The notes beneath the pieces were generated by a model that ran no database searches, had not been told where the DNA came from, and worked only from the letters and a program-made list of their open reading frames with translations. A stretch of DNA of 64,000 nucleotides from Rhodanobacter sp. L36. GTDB taxonomy: Bacteria > Pseudomonadota > Gammaproteobacteria > Xanthomonadales > Rhodanobacteraceae. The position numbers were made by a program, and so were the translations under genes. Of the stretch, positions 54,554 through 61,615 are shown piece by piece. Within the stretch, counting starts at the first letter, position 1. The number at the start of each line of letters is the position of its first letter. Location of the stretch: NCBI RefSeq assembly GCF_009765755.1, contig NZ_LMUV01000003.1, positions 100,661 through 164,660 on the forward strand, given 5' to 3'.

Positions 54554-56926
54554 TCAGTGCCCGAATGTGAGCGCGAGATGCTGCGCCTTTGCCGCGGCGA
54601 CCCGAACCCAGGTCACCGCACCGAAACGATCCTTGCCGCTGGCCCAGCCTTCGCTATTGCCTTTCTGCAGCGCGTCGAGACTGGTGAAGGAGGTGAGCGT
54701 GCCGCCATCGATGATTTTCGATGCGGCGCCGCCGTGGATTTTCAGCAGGTAGAACTTCAGCGCTGGCGCGAAGCTGCCGCGCACGTCGCCGGTTTCCACC
54801 GTCACGCTGTCGCCGCTGCGTTGCGCCGCGAGCGTCTGGCTGAAGTAGTTGCCGTGCTCGTAGCTGTAGTCGCTGCCGTTGTCGTCGTAGTAGTCGAAGC
54901 TTGTGCGCGCCGCGGAAGGAAAAATCTCGACCGGCATTTCGACCAACGGATGCTGGCCGACGTAATCCATCGGTGGCTGCATCGGGATGATCGCGCCATC
55001 GCGCACGAACAGCGGAATGTCGCCCCAGCTCTTGCTGTCGACGCCGTAGTGAATCGTCTGTTCGCCCGAATGGACCTTGCCGCTGAACCAGTCAATCCAG
55101 CGGCCGGCGGGCAGGTAGATGTCCTTCGAGGTTTGCCCCTGCGCCACGACGGGCGATACCAGCAGGCTGTCGCCAAACATCCACGCATCGACGTCGTTGC
55201 GCACGCTGGCATCGTTCGGCCAGTCGAACATCAACGGGCGCACGAGGCCGACGCCCGTGGTGTGTCGTGTCTGCTCGTAGCTGTAGATGTACGGAATGAA
55301 CGAGTAGCGCAAGCGCATCGCGTCGGTCGCCGCTTTCTCGGCGATCGGCCCGTAAACCCATGGCTGACGTTTTTGACCGAGCTCACCATGCACGCGGAAG
55401 ATCGGCGTGAACGCGCCGAACTCGATCCAGCGCGCGTAGTTTTCCGGCGTCGGCGTGCCATGGTTGAAACCACCGCCATCCATGCCCCATTGCATCGCGC
55501 CCACGTCGATCGCGCTGAGCATGCGTGCACGCTGGCCGGCCATGCTGTCGAAGCCGGTGGCGATATCGCCCGACCACATCGCGTACGCGTAGCGTTGCGC
55601 GCCGAGATAGAAATTGCGGTTGATCGACCACACGCGCAACGGCGACGACGCGCGCTGCCCGTCGTAGAGCGCGCGCTGCATATTGGTGAACTGCGTGTCG
55701 CTGCCGACGTCGTCGGCCTCGTCATTCCACCAGCCGTGCATGCCGGTGGCGAATGAGCGCTTGAGCTTGTCGTTGTAGAACCACGCGCGCACCGCCGGCT
55801 GGTCGAAGTCCAGCTCGCGCACGGGCTTCGTGGAAAAATAATCCGGCGCAGCCTTGCTGGCGGGCGACCAGAAACCGTGCGCGGTTGCGTAGCGTCCCTG
55901 CTCGGTATCGACGTGGATGCGCGGTTTCATGATGCCGGTGAGCTGCATGTCGAGTTGCTGCAGCAACTGCTTCAGACGGCCGGTCGGACCTTGCGGAAAC
56001 TTCTCCTGGTTCCAGCGGAATTCGCCGTAGTGATCCTGGCCCCACGCTTTCCAGTCGAAGTCGAGGGTGAAGTTGTCGATCGGGATGTGTTTCTTGCGGT
56101 AGGTCATGACGATGTCGATCAACTCTTTCTCGTCGATGCCCCACTGGCTGTTGGTGAAACCCATGGCCCACTTCGGAAACAGTTGAGACGGGCCGGAGAT
56201 GGTGGCGACGGCGCCGAACAATTCGGACGGTTTGCCGACGACCACGTAGTAACCGAGCGCGCCCTTCGGCACGTGCGCATCGATGCTCGATGCACCGAGT
56301 TCGAAGTCGGCGCCGACGCTGTCGACCAGCACGCCGTAACCGGCCGTGGTCCAGACGAACGGGGAGCCCGCGTGGCCCTGTTCGCCTGCGGTGGCTTTCT
56401 GGTGTCCGTCGCGCAGCAACCCGGCGGAGGCATCTTCCGTCGCGTTGTAGCCGCCGATGCCGTACATCGGCTGGTCGGCCGCATGGCCAAGACTCATATG
56501 GCCCTGGCCGAGTTCTGCAAGGTTGGTTTCACGCAGCAGCACATGGTGCGCGGCGTCTTCCACGCTGAGCTCGTGCTTGTGCTTGTTCCAGGTGGCGTGA
56601 AGTTGCGGCGAATCCAGATGGATGGTGGAGGCGTCTTCATGCACGGTGCTGTCCGTCGATTCGGGATGCAGCGTCGGATCGACCATGAACGATGGCGTCG
56701 CCGGCTTGCCGTCCGCGCGAAATTCCACGTGCAGCGCGCGTGCTGTGGTCATGCCGACATGCACCACGTCACGGCCCAGCTTGATGTCGAAGCCGCCATC
56801 TGCCACATGTTTTGCCTTACTCGCGGAAGGCACCGCAGCGATGCACGATGCGGAAAGCAGCAGCGCGCCGGAAAGCGCCATGGCGATGGAGAGAGCGAGT
56901 GGAAGACGCTGAGCGGATCGATTCAC
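54554..56926 (-). CDS. Exported GH31 alpha-glucosidase
   Basis: A 790-residue secreted enzyme with a signal peptide (LPLALSIAMALSGALLLSAS), an N-terminal beta domain and the GH31 barrel (PKWAMGFTNSQWGI, DNFTLDFDWKAWGQDHYGEF). The catalytic nucleophile is probably Asp402 in HGWWNDEADDVG and the acid/base Asp454 in WSGDIATGFD. A C-terminal DUF5110-like beta region follows (AARTSFDYYDDNGSDYSYEHG). The active site motif differs from the common W-x-D-M-N-E. The start is GTG 56926, preceded by GGAGCTTCCG. A candidate LacI operator is 135 bp upstream. It likely hydrolyses maltodextrins to glucose in the periplasm. Confidence 0.92.
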   Translation of the reverse strand: MNRSAQRLPLALSIAMALSGALLLSASCIAAVPSASKAKHVADGGFDIKLGRDVVHVGMTTARALHVEFRADGKPATPSFMVDPTLHPESTDSTVHEDASTIHLDSPQLHATWNKHKHELSVEDAAHHVLLRETNLAELGQGHMSLGHAADQPMYGIGGYNATEDASAGLLRDGHQKATAGEQGHAGSPFVWTTAGYGVLVDSVGADFELGASSIDAHVPKGALGYYVVVGKPSELFGAVATISGPSQLFPKWAMGFTNSQWGIDEKELIDIVMTYRKKHIPIDNFTLDFDWKAWGQDHYGEFRWNQEKFPQGPTGRLKQLLQQLDMQLTGIMKPRIHVDTEQGRYATAHGFWSPASKAAPDYFSTKPVRELDFDQPAVRAWFYNDKLKRSFATGMHGWWNDEADDVGSDTQFTNMQRALYDGQRASSPLRVWSINRNFYLGAQRYAYAMWSGDIATGFDSMAGQRARMLSAIDVGAMQWGMDGGGFNHGTPTPENYARWIEFGAFTPIFRVHGELGQKRQPWVYGPIAEKAATDAMRLRYSFIPYIYSYEQTRHTTGVGLVRPLMFDWPNDASVRNDVDAWMFGDSLLVSPVVAQGQTSKDIYLPAGRWIDWFSGKVHSGEQTIHYGVDSKSWGDIPLFVRDGAIIPMQPPMDYVGQHPLVEMPVEIFPSAARTSFDYYDDNGSDYSYEHGNYFSQTLAAQRSGDSVTVETGDVRGSFAPALKFYLLKIHGGAASKIIDGGTLTSFTSLDALQKGNSEGWASGKDRFGAVTWVRVAAAKAQHLALTFGH

Positions 56927-57061
56927 CGGAAGCTCCAGAAAGTACGGGAAAGGTCGCGCATGCGACGTTCGTTCGCGTGACGCGTCGTCGATCATGCATG
57001 TAGCGCCGACGGACTTGAAAGAGGGTCCATAGTAGGCCGCGCCCGCGCAGGCATGCGTGTT

Positions 57062-57077
57062 TTGCAAACGTATTCAT
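57062..57077. promoter_or_regulatory. Candidate LacI-type operator (TTGCAAACGTATTCAT)
   Basis: Matches the site at 51518-51533 at 14 of 16 bases, with the same central ACGTATTCAT half. It lies in the divergent region between the GH31 gene (start 56926) and the antiporter (start 57174), positioned to act on either promoter. Confidence 0.65.
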
Positions 57078-57173
57078 CGACCGATCGACGACGCACTGCA
57101 CAACGCGGAACAGCGTGGCACGCGCGCGGCGTATCTGCGATGCTGGCGCAGGTATCTGCAGCAAGGGGAGCAC

Positions 57174-58370
57174 ATGACGGCCGAGGCATTCCTGATCGCG
57201 ATGACGATCATTTTCAGCGTGCCGTACCTGATCTGGCGGCTCGCGCGCACCGACTATTACGCGCCGCTGGTGGTCGTGCAGATCATCACCGGCATCCTGC
57301 TCGGCCCGGGCATCCTCGGTGCGATCTTTCCGCACTACTACGCCAGCGTGTTCAATCCGCCCGTGATCCAGGCGCTCAACGGCCTGGCGTGGTGGGCGGT
57401 GATGGTGTTCGTGTGGATTGCGGGCATCGAGCTGGACATCAAGCAGGTGTGGCTGCAGCGGCGCGAATCGGGCATCACGGCAGGGCTCGCGCTTGGCGTG
57501 CCGTTGGCGTTCGGTTGTGCGGCGGCGATCGGCATGCTCGCCTGGCGCGATGGCTGGATGGGGCCGGCCGCGACGCGTTGGCAATTCGTTCTCGGCGTGG
57601 GCATGTCGTGCGCGGTGACGGCGTTGCCGATCCTGATTCTGCTGATGGAGAAACTGGGCATCCTGCGTGAGCCTCTGGGCCAGCGCGTGTTGCGTTATGC
57701 GAGTCTTGACGATCTCGCGATCTGGGCCGTGCTCGCGCTGATCCTGCTGGACTGGGAACGGGTCGGTACGCAGGCTGCATTCCTGTTGTTGTTCGCGCCG
57801 GTGGCGTGGGGCTTTCGTCGGCTGATGCGCTGGCTGCCTGCGTCCGATCGGTGGTACGTCGGATTGATCTGGCTTGCCGCCTGCGGCTACGTGGCCGATC
57901 GCTCGGGCCTGCACTTCATGGTCGGCGCATTCCTCGCTGGCGCGGTGATCGATCGCGAATGGTTCGATCAGGACCACATGGATCTGCTGCGACGCCATGT
58001 GCTGCTGGTGATGATGCCGGTGTTCTTTCTTTCGACCGGGTTGCGCACCAACTGGAGTGTCGGCGGCCTGTCGGTGTTCATTGCCGCATTCATGCTGCTG
58101 GTGGCATCCGTAGGCGGCAAGCTCGCCGGCCTGCAGCTCGCCGGACGCATGCTCAAATGGGACAAGGGCGACGCGTGGACGATCGGCTGGCTGCTGCAGA
58201 CGAAGGCGCTGATCATGATCATCTTCGTCAACATCCTGCTTGACCGTAACCTGATCACCAGCGCCACGTTCACCGCATTGCTGCTGATGGCGGTGGCGAG
58301 CACGATGCTGACCGTGCCCGTCGTCGGACCGAAGCTGACCTGGGCAAAACGGCCGCCACCGTATTCGTAG
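57174..58370 (+). CDS. CPA2-type cation:proton antiporter, no RCK domain
   Basis: A 398-residue membrane protein with about 12 segments (YLIWRLARTDYYAPLVVVQI, ITGILLGPGILGAIFP, LRYASLDDLAIWAVLALILL with the Asp pair, HFMVGAFLAGAVIDREWFD). It belongs to the Na+/H+ exchanger CPA2 superfamily (Kef/NapA-like). ATG 57174 follows AAGGGGAG. It shares a divergent, operator-bearing promoter region with GH31, so it may be co-regulated with the sugar genes; its ion is unknown. It ends at a hairpin that fills the gap to the next gene. Confidence 0.85.
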   Translation: MTAEAFLIAMTIIFSVPYLIWRLARTDYYAPLVVVQIITGILLGPGILGAIFPHYYASVFNPPVIQALNGLAWWAVMVFVWIAGIELDIKQVWLQRRESGITAGLALGVPLAFGCAAAIGMLAWRDGWMGPAATRWQFVLGVGMSCAVTALPILILLMEKLGILREPLGQRVLRYASLDDLAIWAVLALILLDWERVGTQAAFLLLFAPVAWGFRRLMRWLPASDRWYVGLIWLAACGYVADRSGLHFMVGAFLAGAVIDREWFDQDHMDLLRRHVLLVMMPVFFLSTGLRTNWSVGGLSVFIAAFMLLVASVGGKLAGLQLAGRMLKWDKGDAWTIGWLLQTKALIMIIFVNILLDRNLITSATFTALLLMAVASTMLTVPVVGPKLTWAKRPPPYS

Positions 58371-58391
58371 TTCGCGCGATGCGTGCGCGAA
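58371..58391. terminator. Hairpin exactly filling the antiporter/GH13 gap
   Basis: TTCGCGC (58371-58377) pairs with GCGCGAA (58385-58391) around a 7-nt loop, filling the whole gap between the stop of the antiporter (ends 58370) and the stop of the GH13 gene (58392). There is no T-tract. Confidence 0.55.
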
Positions 58392-59966
58392 TCAGCGCAG
58401 CACGGCGCTGCTGTAGGGCGGCATGATTAGCCGTCCATTTGCGATGGCCGTGCCCGCGTCGGTGTGCAGTTGCATCGCAGTAAACGACCACCCGTGCAGT
58501 TCGATGCTTTGGGTCTGCGCGGAAAGATTGTGCAGCACCAACACGTGTTCGTGCGCGTCGGTCAATGCCCAGCCAACCACCTGCCGATGGCCGGTGCGAA
58601 ATGCGCGCACGCTGCCATCGCGCAATGCGGAAACCTGCCGACGCCAGTCGATCAGCGTGCGATAGAAGTGCAGCAACGAATGGTGATCGCGCTGCTCGGC
58701 CTGCACCGAAATATTGGGACCGTCAGCGGTGTTCAACGTCTTCCAGGAAGTCTCGCCGCTGCCGTGCGGATCGCGATACCAGCGCATCGGTTCGCGCAGG
58801 TCCGGATCGGGTTTGCGGCCGAGCGTGCCGAGTTCCTCGCCGTAATAGACGAACGGCTGGCCGGGCAGGGTGAGCAGCATCGCCGCGGCCATGCGCATGT
58901 GCGATGCGTTGCCGCCGAGCTGGCTCATCACGCGGTCCTGATCGTGATTGGACAGGAACGGTGCGTCGACGCCATCGCGTCTGCTGGCTTTGCGATACAG
59001 CGCGTCGCTGCGTTCCAGCAGATCGTCGAGTCCGTCGTTGCGTTCGGTTCTTGCGCTATCGATCAATCGTTGCGCGAGCGGAAAATCGAACGCGGCATCG
59101 AACGGATGAAAGTAGCCGGCGATTTCCTCGGGCGACTCGCGCGCGACTTCGCCGACGAGATACGCGTGCGGATTCACCGTGTCGATACCGCGACGAAACG
59201 CGGACCACCACGCGAGATTCTTGTCGAGAATTCGCCGATCATTTTTCTGCGATTCGAAGTCGTCGTAGATGTGCTGGGCAGCATCGAGTCGAAAACCATC
59301 GACACCTTTGGACAGCCAGAGCCGCCCGACATCGATCATCGCCTGGCGCACTTCGGGCTCGTCGTAATCGAGATCCGGCATGCTGCCGGCGAAGATGCCC
59401 AGATAGTGCCGGCCATCCGGCGTCGCGTGCCACGCGCGTGAATCGGTGGCGCCCATGGCAGCGAGATTCGTGCCCGGCGTTGCCCAGGTGTACCAGTGGT
59501 GATGCAGATCGTCGGGACGCTGCGCGGCAAGGAACCAAGGATGTCGATCGCTGGTGTGATTGATCACCAGATCCATGATCACCTTGATGCCGCGTTTGTG
59601 CGCCTCGGCCAGCAGGCGCTCGAAATCCGCCATGCTGCCGTACTGCGGGTTGATGCCATCGTAATCGGTGACGTCGTAGCCGTGATAACTCGGCGACGGG
59701 TTGATCGGCATCAGCCAGATGCCGCTGATACCGAGCGATTGCAGATAGTCGAGCTTCGCGGTGACGCCGTTGATATCGCCGATGCCGTCACCGTTGGTGT
59801 CGTACCAGCTGCGCACGAAGATTTCGTACCACACGTTTGATGGCGATGTGCTGCGTGCGGCGTGCGCGTGCCGTGTTTTCGTGGGCGCGCTGGCGACGGA
59901 TGTCGTTGCCAGCAGCCCCATCGCCAGTGGAAGAAACAGCAATGACATGACAAGGCGAAAACGCAT
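58392..59966 (-). CDS. Exported GH13 alpha-glucosidase/alpha-amylase
   Basis: A 524-residue secreted GH13 enzyme: signal peptide (LVMSLLFLPLAMGLLATTSVA), barrel start SNVWYEIFVRSWYDTNGDGIGD, MDLVINHTSDRHPWF, and triad Asp228 (GFRLDAAQH), Glu273 (YLVGEVARE) and Asp342 (LSNHDQDR). The NGDGIGD...HGYDVTDYDGINPQYG sequence is typical of the oligo-1,6-glucosidase/alpha-glucosidase group and of maltogenic amylases. It follows the halogenase gene after 25 bp, probably in one transcript. Confidence 0.93.
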   Translation of the reverse strand: MRFRLVMSLLFLPLAMGLLATTSVASAPTKTRHAHAARSTSPSNVWYEIFVRSWYDTNGDGIGDINGVTAKLDYLQSLGISGIWLMPINPSPSYHGYDVTDYDGINPQYGSMADFERLLAEAHKRGIKVIMDLVINHTSDRHPWFLAAQRPDDLHHHWYTWATPGTNLAAMGATDSRAWHATPDGRHYLGIFAGSMPDLDYDEPEVRQAMIDVGRLWLSKGVDGFRLDAAQHIYDDFESQKNDRRILDKNLAWWSAFRRGIDTVNPHAYLVGEVARESPEEIAGYFHPFDAAFDFPLAQRLIDSARTERNDGLDDLLERSDALYRKASRRDGVDAPFLSNHDQDRVMSQLGGNASHMRMAAAMLLTLPGQPFVYYGEELGTLGRKPDPDLREPMRWYRDPHGSGETSWKTLNTADGPNISVQAEQRDHHSLLHFYRTLIDWRRQVSALRDGSVRAFRTGHRQVVGWALTDAHEHVLVLHNLSAQTQSIELHGWSFTAMQLHTDAGTAIANGRLIMPPYSSAVLR

Positions 59967-59991
59967 GGATGTCTCCGAGTCGGAAGGCCGA

Positions 59992-61497
59992 TCAACCGGC
60001 CGCTGCGCAGTGGCTGGCGATGAATTGCGAATGCCCGGGCATGGTTGTCACCGCGCGATCGATCAAGGTGCGGATATGCGACAGGAATTCGTCGAGTTCG
60101 GCGGCGGGCATGGCATCGGCCAGCGGATGATGACGCGTCGGCTCGATGCCCTGGCCGAGCAGCACCTGCATCCAGCCGACTTCCGTGAACAGTTCTTCGC
60201 CCTCGCGGAAAATCTGCCCGCTGCTGCGGAACAGGTCAATCTTGCGCGCCAGGCTTTCGGGCATCTCGATCTGCCTGCAGTGACGCCAGAACGGTGTGTC
60301 GTTGCGTTCGGTGGCGCGATAGTGCAGTAGCAGGAAGTCGCGGATGCGCTCGTATTCGAAACGTGTCGCGCGGTTGTATTCGTCACGCAACGCCGCATCG
60401 ACATGACGATCGGGAAACAGCGCGAGCAGGCGGCTGATACCGGATTGCACCAGATGGATGCTGGTCGATTCCAGCGGTTCCATGAAACCGCTGGCCAGCC
60501 CGAGCGCCACGCAGTTACGGTTCCAGAATTGCCGACGCATGCCGGTGGTGAAGCGCAGCGGGCGGGGTTCGCCCAGCGCTTCGCCTTCGAGATTTGCCAT
60601 CAATATCGACGCGGCTTCGTCGTCGCCCATGAATTGACTGCAGTAGACATGGCCGTTGCCGCTGCGATGTTGCAACGGAATGCGCCATTGCCAACCCGCC
60701 GGTCGCGCACTGGCCTGAGTGAACGGACGCATCGGCTCGATACGTGCACTGGGCACCGCGAGTGCGCGGTCGCAAGGTAGCCAGTGCTGCCAGTTTTCGT
60801 AGCCGGTCTTCAGCGCGCCTTCGATCAGCAGGCCACGGAAACCCGAGCAGTCGATGAACAGTTCGCCGGCGATGGTGTCGCCGTTTTGCAAACGCACCGA
60901 TTCGATGAAGCCGTCTTCGGCGCGCAACGAAACATCGACCACCTTGCCTTCCACGCGCCGCACCGTTTGCGGGTCGCAATGGCTGCGCAGGAACTGTCCG
61001 TAGAGTCCGGCATCGATGTGATACGCGTAACGCAGGCCGGTCAGCGGACTGCTGCCGACACGTTCCATGCGATCGAAACGACGCGCCTTGCATGCTTGCG
61101 CGCTGAGCGAATACGACCACAGGTCGTGGATGTCGCCTTGTTGCCGGCTGCGCAGCCAGTAGTGCTGGAATGAGAGCAACCCGATCGGCAATCCAATGTC
61201 ACCGAATGCGTGCATGTAGCTGTGGCCGATGCGCTGCCAGTCGTTGAATTCGATGCCGAGCTTGATCGTGCCTTGCGTGGCACGCAGCATCTCGTCTTCC
61301 TCGATGCCGAGGAACTCGTTGACGTGACGGATCTGCGGAATCGTCGCCTCGCCCACGCCGACGATGCCGATCTCGTCCGACTCGATCAGCGTGATCTGCA
61401 ATTGCGGACCGAGCGCCTTGCCGAGCAGCGCGGCGGTCATCCATCCCGCGGTGCCGCCGCCGACGATGACGACATTTCGAATGGATGAATCGTTCAT
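59992..61497 (-). CDS. Flavin-dependent tryptophan-halogenase-type protein
   Basis: A 501-residue FAD enzyme. The dinucleotide loop is IVGGGTAGWMTAALLGKALG at residues 10-29. The catalytic Lys79 is in QGTIKLGIEFNDW, the conserved W-x-W-x-I-P motif is WQWRIP, and the substrate-side Glu343 is in EPLESTSIHL. The motifs and length match PrnA-type halogenases, with Lys at the same number as in PrnA. These enzymes chlorinate or brominate aromatic substrates with reduced flavin; free tryptophan may not be the substrate in carbohydrate loci of Xanthomonas and Caulobacter. It is first of a two-gene run with the GH13 gene; a terminator separates it from the TonB receptor. Confidence 0.92.
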   Translation of the reverse strand: MNDSSIRNVVIVGGGTAGWMTAALLGKALGPQLQITLIESDEIGIVGVGEATIPQIRHVNEFLGIEEDEMLRATQGTIKLGIEFNDWQRIGHSYMHAFGDIGLPIGLLSFQHYWLRSRQQGDIHDLWSYSLSAQACKARRFDRMERVGSSPLTGLRYAYHIDAGLYGQFLRSHCDPQTVRRVEGKVVDVSLRAEDGFIESVRLQNGDTIAGELFIDCSGFRGLLIEGALKTGYENWQHWLPCDRALAVPSARIEPMRPFTQASARPAGWQWRIPLQHRSGNGHVYCSQFMGDDEAASILMANLEGEALGEPRPLRFTTGMRRQFWNRNCVALGLASGFMEPLESTSIHLVQSGISRLLALFPDRHVDAALRDEYNRATRFEYERIRDFLLLHYRATERNDTPFWRHCRQIEMPESLARKIDLFRSSGQIFREGEELFTEVGWMQVLLGQGIEPTRHHPLADAMPAAELDEFLSHIRTLIDRAVTTMPGHSQFIASHCAAAG

Positions 61498-61554
61498 GCG
61501 GGTACCGGGGTTCCGTGTGGCGCTTTCTCAATAGCCGACTCACGCCGAGTCGTC

Positions 61555-61589
61555 AAAAAAAGAGCCCCGTCGACGTGCGCGACGGGGCT
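61555..61589 (-). terminator. Intrinsic terminator of the TonB receptor gene
   Basis: AGCCCCGTCG (61563-61572) pairs with CGACGGGGCT (61580-61589) around a 7-nt loop. On the minus strand the stem is followed by a T-run (the plus-strand A-run at 61555-61561). It ends the receptor transcript before the halogenase gene. Confidence 0.88.
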
Positions 61590-61615
61590 TTGCGGGGGAG
61601 GCAATGAAAGAAGGA

